A DNA stretch of 64,000 bases, taken from contig CM037833.1 of the NCBI GenBank assembly GCA_021234535.1, positions 18,264,523 through 18,328,522 on the forward strand, in the 5' to 3' direction. This document shows, in pieces, positions 22,451 to 36,359 of the stretch. A program made the position numbers and the translations under genes. The notes under the pieces were generated by a model, which had not been told where the DNA came from, searched no databases, and worked only from the letters and a program-made list of their open reading frames with translations. Origin of the DNA: Stichopus chloronotus (lineage: Eukaryota > Echinodermata > Holothuroidea > Aspidochirotida > Stichopodidae). Position 1 is the first letter of the stretch. The number at the start of each line of letters is the position of its first letter.

Positions 22451-25400
22451 GGTCTCATCAAAACTTTGCTATTCGCTTCCAAAAAAAAAAATATAGACAA
22501 AGCTAATGCACTACTTTGAAGAATGATCATCGAAGGTTGTTCAGCTAATTTTCAAATAAAATAACCTGCAATGTTAAAGCGTTCAAACGTAACTTTATTA
22601 TGTCCCTGGATATACAGGTATTTTTACAAAATACGTCCCAACTTTATGACTTCAATCCTCCCTTCCGTATAAAATCGAGTAAAATCCCTAGTTTTACAAA
22701 CCTAACGCAAATTGCTTGAGAATAATGGTGATCCATCAAAAAGATTTGTGTCTAGGAAACCAATGCCAGGGTCAAACTGCAATGTGATATTATGAAAAAT
22801 GAAATGTGTTATAAATTCTGAAAAAAATAAGTGGATTGTGTTGTTATGCGGTTGTCCCTATTCTTTAGCTAGGTAAGTCTAACTTTGGAAGTCATTACTT
22901 TATGGATAAGAAGACGGGGAAAGACCGGAAGAGAGACAAATTCCAAGGCAAAGTACTAATTCTTAGAGCATTCATTTGAGACTTTTTGAGAGGGAAAAAC
23001 TGGTAATAAAACAGAGGACGTGATATCAAGAGTGGCATGTAAGGGAAAGACGAAAAAATGTTCTAGAAGCATGTGTCACTTTAACATTCCTTAAGTCTTC
23101 AAAGTATGTTTCAAAGCTGAAATGAGAAGGGGACTTTGCAAACGTGTTCAATAGAGAGACAGACTCCAAGAGGTAATGAGGGACAAACTATACCTGGTAA
23201 ATATCTTTCTATTACTTCATTGTAACACTTTTCTTTAGACGTTTTTATATATAAGGATTGTACCTTTGAGTTTATGACTTAACGCTGCAATTAATCTAAC
23301 GTGAACTAGTGTTTCCATGTCAACAATCATTTACCTTTGTGGCGAATCTAGTTAAGTTTCTAAGTAAAATGTTTACTATCCACTAACGGCATTCTCAGGC
23401 TTTTTAGAGTGATTTGACCCGTGTGTGAGTTTCAGTTGCCATAGTCACAGCTCTGTAGATGACCGAGTTAAACAAGATAAATTATTGTTCTGTAAGTGGT
23501 AAGAAAAAAATGTTTATCACCTTTATTTCATAATCATTCACTCGCAGAATTTTTTCTCCATGGAGATGTCTAAACCTGATGTGTTTACTGGTTTGTATCT
23601 AACAAGGTAAAATAACTTTATCTAGACTTGTAAGAATTGGTCCGGTGAAATTATGAACGATACTCTATTATGGATCATCGCATTGTTAACATAATTACTA
23701 ACCAAATGCAAATGCTATAGCTTTTCAAGCACATCAAATTTTAATTAAAGCTATTCTGACTCTTCGGACAATAAGCTCTCTTCTCAATTAAAAAAGAAAA
23801 AAAAAAAAACCTTAGAGGGTTAACTATAACAAAAAAGGTATTTTCTCAATTTTTTTTTTTTTTTTCAAAAAACAAAAAGTTCGGCGTTCAGAGAGATGAA
23901 ACGACAGCTAGCTTTCAGTATTGACAGACAAGACAAGCTGAGACAAGCTGAGTTTAACGGACGTTCCTCAAACTAATTATCGATATAAGAGTTCGTGAGC
24001 ACACAATCCACAGAAAAGGGAGGCACAGGGATTTCAAATAAATTACTTGTTTTTCCGACTGCAACTGACAAACACTGGCAGACACTTGTACTTCCAGCCC
24101 ACTGCAACTGGTACCAGTGACTGTCCGGAGCTCACTGATACACGAGAAATATGTCAAATTATAATGAAAACAAATGCAGGGTACTTATCTTCATAGCCTT
24201 TGTTATCATTTTAGCAGCGTGTGGTAGTAAACCATGATTACGTTTTATTATCGAGGCAACGCTGGGTAGATACCAGTTACTGTGAATAACGGACGGTAAG
24301 ACGCCAAGTAATCTTTTTGGAGTATATTGACGGAAGCGATCATGTATATGTTTCAGGCATTTGTTGTATCATCTCACAAATACTAGTAGTGAACTGACAT
24401 TTTGTGTTGTTTGGGTCAAAGTTTTCGACAAACAAATTGGTTTTCAGTACAAAAACAATGCTCTCATCAAAAATGAAATGTTTTGTCTTAATCTGAATTG
24501 GTTACATCATTCACCATAAAAAGACAAACGAAAAATGTTGTTAAAGGGGAATAAGGCGTTTGGAATACACCACTATGGCGTACAAAGAAAAAAAGCTTTA
24601 ACCATTGTTAAGCCATTTAGTCTCATCAATAGACATCTACCAAAGCTTCGTCTCTTCAAAACATTAGGCGTGTGGTGAGTAAAGGAAGATGCATCATTTT
24701 AATATTGAAAAGTTTGGGTGAACAAATGGGTGTTGAGCAACAAATAACTGAATTTCTATCTGTGAAATTCTTATTCCTTGAAAAGAAGGCTGCTGTCCTT
24801 CCTTATTTTGAATAATATATCATTCTACGTTCACAAATATTGCTTTTAAAAATATGTTTGTTTTCTGTAAAACAAACGTCCTATTTCCCTTGAAGTTCAC
24901 TACACAGAAAAATATAATTTCTACCCTATACTTTTAAACCCAGCCTGTTTCAACACTTAACACCTGCATTCCTTCAATCCGTCATCCCCGGCATCCAACT
25001 TTATATTAATGCTTTACCATGATCTCAACTTTTTAGTACCCGAAGAATTAGTTCCAGCAACAACGATTTGAAAACAAATTCACAAGAATTTCTTTTTTTA
25101 AACGATTGTGTTTATCTTTCCAGTAGTTTCAGGGATGTCTTTTTTATTTTTATTGTAGACCACTTCCTCCCGTCGTGAAATTGGAGTACCCTCTGTGATG
25201 TAAACCCCAAAGTTTTGACAGTCTCAAACAACTCGATCTGGACACGCATCTGGTAGCACGTATAGCATTAACTTTAATAACTTACAGTTTGTCGATTTTG
25301 GAACACTAATTTTATTTTCTAAAATAGGAAATGTAACACCAGATTGCTTGTAAGGACACCTGATCATTAATTCAATTCTACGATGAAGAACCGACGACCA

Positions 25401-28199
25401 CCTACTCAACACGTCTCCAATCACCGTGACACCACGAAGATGGGAAATATCGAAATAAAGAATGTTTGACTTAATAATATGTTATTATATATGAATATTT
25501 TATTTAATCTTTGATTATTAATAGGCTTATCTTGACTTGGAAGACTCTAAATCTCGACTTTTGTGACCCACCTGCTAGACTGACTTTTCTTCTAGGAATC
25601 GATTGACGAATCGGGTCTACCCTTGGGACAGAGGTCCCACATTTTAGAGAAAGCTAAGACAACATGCCCATTTTGACTATAAATAAGACACGCATTGAGA
25701 AAAAGCAAAATCACCACATTTTGGTCTGAGAGCGTACTAGTGAGGTGGAAGATTAATGATGGGTTAATATTGGAAATCCTAATCTCATCGTATTATTGGA
25801 ATTACCAACCATCAAAACAAAATAAAAAAATAATAAATATGGTCAACGTTATACTTTTGTTGGTTGTTCTGTAGCAGATAAATTTAATACCGCTCACACA
25901 ACATTCCGGCACTTATTATATGTATGGTGGATTGTGTAATTTTCATTGTTTCTACGTCTTTTATTGTCTTTCTCTAACGTCTGCCTCCTCTGAAATAATT
26001 AACATTATAAGAAAAAGGTGAAGAAACTCTGCAGTGAGATCTGATGACATTTCACTGAGATCCGGGTCACTTTGTCACCTCCCTAGAGGAATTGTACTAT
26101 CATCCTATCATTTTTACAAGTCTGAGAAGAAATAGCTAGATTTATTTATATTCCCAAAGCAGGGGGCTTGAGAACTTTTCAAACGACAGACGTACTTCGG
26201 TTTTGCCTGCTTCTTTTTAAAGTTATTACAGGCGAGGGATTTATTCCAGAACAGTATCTTTTTTTTTCTGAATGATAGGAACGTTTTATCTTGCAGTCAG
26301 CACAGCTGGTGTTGATGGGATTGGCTTCAAAAATACTGCAACAATGTAATATTCATTGGCCTAACAAAAGAAAGATACTGACACTGTGCAACGCTCCATC
26401 TGACTTGCATTTTCATCACATACACTGTAGTACACTTTATGACACTGTCAGGTTTTTTTTTTTTTTTTTTTCACAATCGGTAAAAGCTACAAATGCCCTT
26501 TCAACGGGTTTTCATTCGAAGTTTTACTCTGCAAACTCTGAAATAATGATGCCAGCAATTTTCTGGATGAAGGTCACGCAAGGTTCTGCGTCGCGTTGTT
26601 GCGTTTGATATTGTTCAACAGTCTGCCCCCTAATTTTCATTCTTATTTTCAAGCTTAAAATTTGATCATTCTCAACCAATAAAATGTGAGGTGTAGAAAT
26701 GTGTTCAGCATCCCGTCCTTTGCTATTTGTCAACGGTTCCAAATGCGGAAATTGTGCCAAACCCTTGCTTTATGCCATTTGTAAGCCTGTCTGTTGACTC
26801 CCTGATTTAAAGTGCTAGCTGAAGTCGTATGACAGGACCACTATTCCTCTTTACCTCCCACCGAGCTCAGGGTGGCTTGACGATGAGTTGACTTTGCCTC
26901 CTTGAATAAGAGAAATTGGTTACGCCCAGGGGTTTAATTGCTTCAGCTTTTCGAACAATGACAAGGAGCAGCAAATTTTCTCAGCTCTTTACACCTGTCT
27001 GACCCACTCCTTTCTGTACCCGATACTGTATGCACAACTACTGAAAATCATAACATTGTACTAGCACCTAACAAATGGAATAATGTTACTGCTTGTTTTC
27101 CTTGGTCGATGCAGGAGTGGGTGCATAGAGGTCATCAAACACCTCCTGTTTCTTAAGTTTGGCTTGTAACAAGTCCTTCCATCAATATTTCCTCGGATTG
27201 TTAGCTCTAAGTTTTGCATAAATGTTTGCAACTTAAATGTTTATGTTGAATATCACATGAACTTAGCAACTAGCCACCTCATTGACAAAGTTTATGTTAA
27301 GAGGGAACTTACTGTCGCACAGTGTGGTCACGCTATTCTGTTGGGGATTATTGGGAATGAAAAAAAAATCATCATTATGCAAAAAGGGTTCTTAAAAAAA
27401 CTGAAATAAACCTGAGAAATATTTCATAACGTGTTAGAACATTTAGTTGGATTTTTTTATTTTTTTTTTGGACTGTTTGTTGATTAGTTACCTATTACGA
27501 ATCAAATAAGTTGATGTTGCTTCCATATGCAGAGTTGAACAAATAAACTTGAAAAAGGTCTCAATTGGGATGTTTGCCCACAGTGTTATATGTTTATTAT
27601 GCATCAAAGTCCACATGCTAGGTAAGACAATTGTTAACATTGCTGTGAAATAACAAACTTCTCATACACTTGCATCAACAGTTTAGAAATCTGTAACAAA
27701 AGGATGCTCGAAAAAATGATAACATGTTATAAGTCTCCTTTAGTCTGAGCAGTCTTGAATCACTTGCTGTACCCGTGACCTTTACTGTGTCACACACTCA
27801 TATATCAGATCAAGAATTCTGTACGGGGAAGCTGCAACTTGTACATGTGAAGTAACGAAATGTCTTTTTGGGGGCACATGGCCAAAACGTTACTTTATTT
27901 AGGACGACTACAAGACATAGCTTCGTGTATCAAATGTTGCGATTATCACATTTACATTTCTATCTAAAATTTAGCGATACTTTAGTTTGTTGGTTAGGTA
28001 CCTATTATGATATAACTTAGAACGAAAAATATGGAAACGAGGAAGAATGTAATATGTTCGTAAGTGGGGTCTTAAGTGGGGCTCAGTGCTCAATCGACGA
28101 CATACCTATGCTTTGCTCAGCGCATGTTCATTTTCGTCACATCACAGGGAGATAATCTACACTGAGTGTATAGCAATGAATAAATACATACATACACAT
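22451..28199. other. No gene recognised; copy-2 duplicated sequence and homopolymer tracts
   Basis: Includes the 24180-24320 partner of 12340-12480 and long homopolymers (A run near 23800, T runs near 23851 and 26453-26471). Small open frames are not supported by splice sites, domains or conservation with copy 1. Confidence 0.45.
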
Positions 28200-28244
28200 A
28201 TTACACACACGTATGTGCGGTTAACAGGGGGACTGTGGACGTTG

Positions 28245-28356
28245 CTGTAAACTGTGCGATAAACCGAGGTAAAAACAATTAAATCCCAAAATCCACGGTT
28301 TAAGTGACACTTAAATCTGGGATTTCCCCGATGTTCGGTATGTCCACAGTTTACAG
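28245..28356. repeat. Nested inverted-repeat (foldback) element
   Basis: Three nested complementary arm pairs: ctgtaaactgtg (28245-28256) with cacagtttacag (28345-28356), aaatccca (28281-28288) with tgggattt (28318-28325), and the central palindrome ttaagtgacacttaa (28300-28314). The order allows one long interrupted hairpin. The structure suggests a small foldback/MITE-type element or a structured transcript. No target-site duplication was identified. Confidence 0.75.
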
Positions 28357-28789
28357 GCATCGTGACCTGTGCGTATCCCAATCGGAGCCCATTACAGGCG
28401 CTCCGACACTGCGATATTAATTGGACGTGATACATGGATATATAGTTTTGGAGATCTTCCGCTTGTCAAGATGTTCATAAACGGATACTGGGAAGTGAAA
28501 CTAACCTAATAACAAAAGCTTCAGAAGAATAAATAGATCTCCTCTCTCATCTTGCTTCTTTACTAATCTAGATTATCATTTCCAATTCATGCTTTTGTGA
28601 CATCATATTCCCTAATTGCGAATGAAAAAATATGATTAAAGAATATTCACGTTGAATTGTCTTAAATATATGAAAAAAAAAGGTTTAGAATATTTCCATG
28701 TTTTCCTTATTAGTAGATTGCATAATATTTAGTTCGGCTGTCTGAGCACTGCGTAAATGATATGTTCACACATGGACTGAATTGAAGAT

Positions 28790-29343
28790 AGTTCCACTAT
28801 AGGTTCTGTTGGAATGCTCATTATAACAGTAAATCCCAGTAATGTAAGCTAAAATCTTTTTTTTTCCCCTCAGAACCGCTCCTTTTTGTCGTTGACAAAG
28901 CGATATTTACATGAGGTATTATATGTACTCCTTCTCTCACTAGTATGACCTCCGTCCAAAATGCGGTGAATTGGTTTTCCTCGAGGCGTCAAAATGGGCG
29001 TATTGTCTTACCTTTCTCTAAAATCTAGGACTTCAGGTGGGTCACTTAAGTCGAGTTTTAATGTCTTTTCAGTGCATGGCCACAGTTTATTGTGTGAGAT
29101 TTTGCTACGACTGATGATATCCTCCTTTAAAATGGACAGCCAATCGTGTCAACGCCAATAAAATTACACGTAAATCGAATGCACAGACATTGGACATGCG
29201 CAGACTTACAGCACAAAGCAATCAGTATCTAGAAACAGATTTAAGACTGATGCAGTTTGTCGAAAGAGAGTTCTTGTAGCAACCGGCTCAACAGCAGACG
29301 ACAACCGAAACCAGACGATCAAACGATCAAAAGATCTGTCACC
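28790..29343 (+). promoter_or_regulatory. 5' flank and leader of peptide gene copy 2
   Basis: Diverged copy of 13440-14060 (matches listed there), with the strongest conservation in the last 100 bases before the ATG. Interpreted as promoter plus 5'UTR. Confidence 0.5.
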
Positions 29344-32300
29344 ATGCATCTTCATAAATCTGTAAGTACTTAAAATTCATACCGCTTCATTAAAACTTGA
29401 TGATCGTTATTTTGATATCAAGCACATTGCTATAGCATATTTTTTTGTACGTTCAACTTACATGATCGCCTAGCGATACAGCTAAATTTGCAGACTGAGA
29501 AATAATTAGTTCGACGTGTTAATTTTCCTACTTAAGGTTTCTAAAAAAGACGTAACCAAATGCTTATTGTACACAACTAATACATGCTATCCTTGTGGTG
29601 GTTTACCACTTCGTGTATTTTGAAACATTGTATATAGTTCATACATTGGTGAACTGTTACATTCACTTTATTGTGTCCTTTCTCCGACGAAAGTTCGCAA
29701 AAAATACAATACACATTTGATTTTTTTTTTTCTTCACACAATAACTAAAATCATTGGGGTAAGCCGTATAGGTATCACTTATTTTCATGAGAGTTCTTGT
29801 ACATTTGCGTTAATTCCCCATCCATGGTCTTGATCCAAATTACGGTCAATTCAAGACAAAGTGAGTGTTACACTTTCATTCTACTCTAAAGGAACAAGTA
29901 TTCACAAACAGTCACGAAACTAATAGTGTTATTTTCCCAGTTTTTTTTTTTCTTTTTACAAATTTCTTGCTGAGCGTGTTGCTATGTTTAAAAAGCATGA
30001 CGAAGCATATTCATCTGCAACACTACGTGACTTATGGAGCTGCATCAGTGATGTCATGTGAATTAGCTACAACATGACCTTTGTTTTTGTACTAGTAAAA
30101 GTCTCGTATGTTCTTTGACTTGTATTTGAAATACAAGAGGACTTTTTTTAGTTAAAATGGTGTTATCGAAGTATCAGGACAATTCTGTAATACTTTGCAA
30201 AAATATTAAGTTTACCAGATGTTTTCAGGAGTTTGACCACGAAGACAAAGGTGTTTCTTTTTTTCGGCACATACAAGACATTCGTGTAGTTACTGGGGTT
30301 GCAGGCCAATTAAAAGATTTCTTTGGGATCAGAAATAAAAATAAATTAATGTTCTGATGACATAACCTAATGGATACGGAAGACCTAGATTTTCCTAGCT
30401 TTATTAAAAGATGGTTAAAATAAATTTGTTGTGGAATTTGTTCAATAAGTTACTTTTATGTGATAATTCAAATTCATGTACACACTAACGTAAAATTCAG
30501 AGTTATTGAAATGCAATTGGTGACATCTATCGGTCTTCAACATTGTGTATAAAGTTGCCAATATACTCCTAAAAATTTGAGGTAGAAATGAGACCACCAG
30601 ACGTTGTCATTTAACGTATAATAGAAAAAAAAAAAGAACTGATGAAAACAGTCCCTGTGTTAATGGACTAGACTGATAAACTAATAACCTGGAGTGAAAT
30701 TTAAAATTTATTCAAAAATGCCATTATTTCTGAAGAGGAGTAACATGTGACGTCCGTGCATGTGCCACTGTCACAGGAGTAAGTGGACGGGAAAAATACA
30801 AAGGTATTAAGTAAGTAAAGGTAGGCCTGCTAGCACCAAACTCCTAATCCATATGCATACTGTTGTGACACATAATACGCAATTGTCCTTCAAACCAAAG
30901 CAGATGCAGGAATACGTGACATTCTATAGAACCCCAGATCTGTCGAGGATAATACTGTTTTTATTCTTCTCTTCACAGGTTATTCTGTTTTTATTCCTCG
31001 CTCTCATGGCAATGGTAGCAACAGCAGTGGGTGAGTTTCGTCACAAAATTTACAAACTATTTATTTGCTCGTGAAAAAAAAAAAAAAACATGTTGCATTT
31101 ACATTTCATTTTTAACAGAAGTTATTAGAGAAGGGCTCAGATCATTTGGGAACTTCACAGTGAAGAATAAATTTTCCTAATGAATGTGTGGCTAGTGTGC
31201 ACTCTTTTTCACATATAACACAAATATTTGCACAACCATTACACTTCGTAGAAAGAAGATATACGTGTAGAAAAATACTCTTTCTTTTTATAAACATTTC
31301 TCCTGGAAAAATGCGAGAAAAGCTCAGTGAGAACGTGAAACTAACAACAACATGGAGAAAGACGTACTCAAGCGTGGTAGAAATGAAAAGATAGCAAAAT
31401 AATATTTAATGTCGAGGAAGATTATAACGACATATCACAAGGAAAACATTATGGACTTGTTTGTTGTTTCTGAAGTAGAGGAGAAAGGTCAGTATCTTAT
31501 ATTAAATGTGCAAACGTTCCATGAAGGAAATACGGTCTTATACTGTGTTGTCTAATGCGATACTTGTAAGATAATTGTACAGATAGTGAAACGTGTGTGC
31601 ATCAAAATTTGTAGCTTCAAAGCTTCTAAAACACTTTCTCACCACTTAGAGGAAATATATCTCAACCGAGCACTTCTAGCACAGTCTGTATACTGCACTT
31701 TGCATTTTGCAATGGTCAAGCAAATTTATACCGTCATGTATTGTTGTGGCTGTTCAGGGTAAAAGTAGCATGGATGGCTCATATTTGCAGCACTTAACAA
31801 GTTTTAATGAACACTGACTTTACCAGTTAACCAAAATCAGTATTGAGTGTTACCAAAATAATCTCCGCTTCTTTCTCTTCAAGTTGATGTAAAATATGTG
31901 CGAAATGGTCGAACAATTCTGCAGTTATATCATAATAAACGAGGAGTGTTTTTATTCTTCAACTTCTACTTTGTCGCCGTTATTGACGCACATGTAATTA
32001 AACCAGAACTGCAAAGAAATTTGTCACGTCATATAGCCTAACGTTATATGAAAATGTACACAACACTTTGGTGAACAGGAGACGACAACAGCTGATTGAA
32101 GCAGCTTCCCTAGCCGGACCTGGAAATATTCATCAATGAACAACACTCACTTTGAAATTTTAAAAGGCCAAAACAGAAAAAAAACATTTGATATATTGTA
32201 AGTTTCATAATAAATTCGGGTTGAAATCATACCTCGAATAAATTCATTGTGACGGCAAACAAGGTGAGCTTTCATTCTGACGTTCGAAAGTGTAGGCTAT

Positions 32301-33136
32301 TGCGTTGCTACGGTGATATGGAATAATAAATGTTAGGATAGTTAAACAAGACTGCGGCAAATTCGGGTCCTTGACGATACCGCTGACATGTATTGGATAT
32401 TACAAAACTGTTAACGCCATATGTGACTCCTACAAAGCAAAACCATCAAAAAGCTACAAATAAATCTCGCTGGTTTACTTTTGTTTCCTAATTAGCTGAT
32501 GCTTGTAATTGCGACGATCCCACTTGTCCCAAAGAGGGGTGCACGTACAACGATAGACGATTCAGTAAGTAAAGTCCCTTACGAAAATATAGAGGTATCC
32601 ATACAATCTTTGAAATACGTTTTTAGTTAGAGTATTTTTTGTTACAACAGTGGCATGTCAAGAGGTTTAATCGGGGGGGGGGATAAGGGTGGCAAAAGAG
32701 TGAACTTTCGGGAAGCACTAATGACACATTTTAAGCGGAGCGCTCCCATCGTTTAGCTAAAAGAGAACGTAAAAAATTCCTTATTTCTTAAAGGAAAGCT
32801 CGAAAAGTGAAATATCCTTTACAAATGGTGAAGAGGGCTTGATGTGAGAATTCAATATATGTAAATTTCATTGAAAGATATCAACATCTAATCGTAATAT
32901 ACGGTGCTTGCCGAAAGGGAACCTGCTAGGGTTCCAGTTTGCACAGGTTGTTATAGGATTCAAGTTTCCCTCACATTTATTATACCGTCAAATACATAAC
33001 CGTACTTTGTCAATTTACTCAAATCCTTTTCAGTAACTTTCATAATTCTCATTTTACTTGTTGCCGTCAAAATTGCTTCAGATCTAACAAATATCTTTTG
33101 ATATTTCTTATTTTCTTGTTCACAGTCCCAGTGTGA
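29344..33136 (+). CDS. Small secreted cysteine-rich peptide gene, copy 2
   Basis: Proposed join: 29344-29361, 30979-31030, 32496-32564, 33126-33136. Exon 1 encodes MHLHKS with the start in CACCATGC and ends at GTAAGT, phase 0. Exon 2 follows CTTCACAG, encodes the signal core VILFLFLALMAMVATAV and ends at GTGAGT, phase 1. Exon 3 follows TAATTAG and encodes ADACNCDDPTCPKEGC then TYNDRRF, ending at GTAAGT, phase 1. Exon 4 (33126) follows TTCACAG and adds IPV and TGA, giving a 49-residue precursor. The mature part has four cysteines. An alternative last exon with the same entry phase lies at 34145. Exons 1 and 2 are clearly paralogous to copy 1 at 14061, and exon 3 shares the C-x9-C-T spacing. 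Secretion is well supported by the leader; function is unknown. The family is not recognised, and a host-defence, signalling or metal-binding role would be speculation. Confidence 0.55.
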
Positions 33137-34144
33137 GAGGATGAGAATGGCGAACGCGTATTTTGCCATTTATTAAAAGACAACTGATGGTGAGTACAAA
33201 ATCGCCTATGAAGTAAATGTCAAATGTTACTATTTGTAATTGGACTATCCATGTCGTAATATCTCCTTTATCGAGAAAATGTTGTGCACACTGACACACA
33301 AACCAATATACTGCGAGAGGCTTTATTGATGTAATTTATGCGCATATCAATCCTGTCATTTTGTCATTTATCCTACACGTCACTCACTTTGGTATTTAAT
33401 GACTTCAGAGGGATACCAGGATGAAAGAATTATCTAGCTGTTCTGACCGCCATTACTGAAGGAGGAGCCATATGGGTGTTTCAGATTCAACCTAGGGTGA
33501 ACGCACAACAATTTACCAACAGTCACGACACAGTTACTGTGTTATCTTCGTAATTACCTATTTCCGAATAAAAATTCCAATCGTTGTACAGTGTATTGCC
33601 ACTTTGGAAATGCATAGCATGTCACATGCACCGGCAATATTACCTGATGTGTACAGGTGCATGTTTTGACGTCACGATTCACTTAACTTTGCATCAACGT
33701 AATGACTAACTTGTAAATAAAAGTATTTTGATAAACAAAAATTCACATTTTCTTGAACGTAAATTTATTGCATTATTGAAAGGTGTCATCTTGAAAAAAT
33801 AAATGTCTGTAGTTGTAGTACAAGGACTATTTGGAAGGCTATACACGTACACCGATTTTAATGTATAGCAGGAGACTTTTCTAGTGAAAATATTTCCTTG
33901 GCAAAATGCGTCAGTCAATTGCATTAATACAAACTATCCCCCTAACCAGTTTTGTACAATACATACCTCGTTCGGTGTCCATGTATGGCTTAAAGTCTGT
34001 AAAACGTGATCAGGTTCAATTAAGCTTTTTTTAGTATTAAAAGATTCAAAATCTAATTCATATATTCGTAATTTAATTTTGCAGATATTATATTTGCTCT
34101 GTCTTCTGTTATCCTGTTTCTTTTTCTTTCCGTTTCCTTTTTAG

Positions 34145-34254
34145 CTCAAATCGGGATCGACATGTCCATTAACATCATCCGGTGGTGGTATGAATTGTTG
34201 GTGATCGGTTGCAATGTCTCTTCAACAAATGTTATCGATTATATCAAACGTTGA
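34145..34254 (+). CDS. Alternative terminal exon candidate for peptide gene copy 2
   Basis: Follows a strong tract (tccgtttcctttttag, AG 34143-34144). In phase 1, matching the donor at 32565, it reads T-QIGIDMSINIIRWWYELL onward for 35 codons to TGA at 34252-34254, including one cysteine. It is homologous to the triplicated units at 18692-19306 behind copy 1. Conservation of position and sequence supports a real element. In the other phases the paralogues stay open only over shorter stretches, so the coding reading is uncertain. Confidence 0.35.
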
Positions 34255-36359
34255 TAACGTTACATGAAGATGATTTTTGTAGTAAAGTTGTTCTAATCAT
34301 GTCCACTGTTAATCTATTGTCTTGCTTCTGTCAGAATTATGTCTCATCTTATTTAATTAGCATTCAGTACATGAATAACACAAGAGCCATTTCAATTTCT
34401 TAATGTGCAAAGTTAACACACCTTGTCGTTATTTTTCATCTTAGCACAGTATACTTTTCATAGCTTAGCGTATCAATTGCTTCCGTCGAACAGAAGAAGA
34501 ATTATCTATTCCCGATACCGAGTTCTGAGTTTCTTACATACCTAGTACATTACCTAGAGGAAACCAAGCCAAGTGCTACACGGTAATGGTAGTAAATTCT
34601 GGTACCATTGTCCGTATATAAAGACAGCATCTGAAACAAAATTAATCAATTTATGCACCCCCCTTCATGACAATGTACATTCAACGCAGTGCAGTAATGG
34701 CAAACATAAGAGGGACTTTAAGTAAGCTTTATTCAAGACTCAGGACCCGTCATGTTCATCGTTTAGCAAGTCAGTTTCAGTTATAAGTATCAAAGCAAAA
34801 TTTATTGATTTGCACTGAAGTTCTCACTTTGTTAAGTGGGATGAAATGCTGCTTTCAATGCTATGAATATTCATGAGAAATGCACATCCCTTTCAGTACT
34901 CAACCATGAGCATATGAATTGTATTCAGCTATAATTAATTACTCAAAGCAGCCAAAGAGCAATATTTAAATGATTTAAATGAATGAGCTGCCACGTGATC
35001 GTTCTCATCGCCCAAGTTTGTCCAACAGACATCACCCACCTTACGTTCTTCTCTTTTTTTTTTCTTTTTCTGAGAGATATCTTCTGCTTTCGCTTCTGAA
35101 GCAGTTATTATCAAAATTAGAATCAATGGTCGTCTCTCCTCTTATTATAATCTACCCAAGATTTTTTTTTTTTTCTGTTATCGAATATATAAAAGGTCAC
35201 GACAGTCAATCGTCTTCCATCACGACATTGTGGTTTCTCAGTGGGTTAGGAATAAAATAGTACAGTGAGTGTTTCTTTTTTCTTTTTAGTAGAACGAACG
35301 TTCGTTTGATTGAATCATCACATTCCTTCCATAGTTTTCACCAGATTGCTGATGGAGTCTAAACAAGTAGTTACTGAGTGATGTAATTTATGAAGAAAGA
35401 CTAAGAGCGGAGTTAAAATGTACAACAAAAAAGTTGAATTTGCTTAAACTGGCTGAATGATTCTAAGGGTTTGACACTTCCGACGGATACACAATAATGT
35501 TCACACAAACGTAAGCTGAACATTAATTTGACGATGCAACAGTTGATACTTACAATACAATTTCATACCTAACACACACGTTCAGCGTAAGTAGCACTCC
35601 CTGTCTTGACACTGTGTATTACTAACGTAAAACACATGTGAAAGCATCCTGTCTTAAACACGAAAAGTCTTTAAATACAGTAGCTATACATTACGCCAAA
35701 ATCAATAAACATAACTAAACAAAACAATAAAAATAATGATTGGCAAGAAATGATGTCAAGTTTATATATTTACATCTAGTGGAAAGAACGTAATGATAAT
35801 AAAAGAGTTGTGCTGAGGGCATTATCTCTTGTTAAGTCATAGGAATGAAGATCATGACAACAATGCCTTAACAACACCTTGAATTTGAGGATAAGAGTAA
35901 ATAAAATTTAACAATATTAGGGACGGAATAAATACATGAAGGAGAACAAAACGAAATAGAAGCATTCTGCAACCAGCATCAGTTATGCCAATTTACCATC
36001 TTCAATTATTGCAAACTCTTTAAAATAAGCATTATTATGAATGGACGAGAATCATGGTGTGTATTCAATTGAAAGATAAACTTGTTGATCACTGCCTTGC
36101 GATAAATATCCGTGCAATCATAAAATTAAACATTACTATCAGAAACTGTTCTCTACCATGCCCTTGAGAAGACGACAGAGAGACAACAGCAGATCCATAA
36201 CTATAACAACTAATAAAATAAACAATCTTTGTACAAAGTTCAGAAACACTCTGCCTGCTTTTTGCTAAAGTAACAGAAAGGCCTCTGTAAACACAATTTA
36301 CGATAATGTACAAATGCAACGTGGGCTCTATGAGTTTTATTTTGGGGACGCTTTCCTGT
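34255..36359. other. No gene recognised
   Basis: AT-rich spacer with T tracts (35057-35070, 35161-35174). No domain, conserved frame or terminal repeat seen. The small open frames here are pyrimidine-tract artefacts. Confidence 0.45.

Noticed and set aside
26291..26608. 105-codon open frame
   Set aside because: Contains a poly-T-derived F run and no conserved pattern; the opposite strand is equally open.
34979..35260. 93-codon open frame
   Set aside because: Mostly pyrimidine tracts; no splice-bounded or conserved segment.
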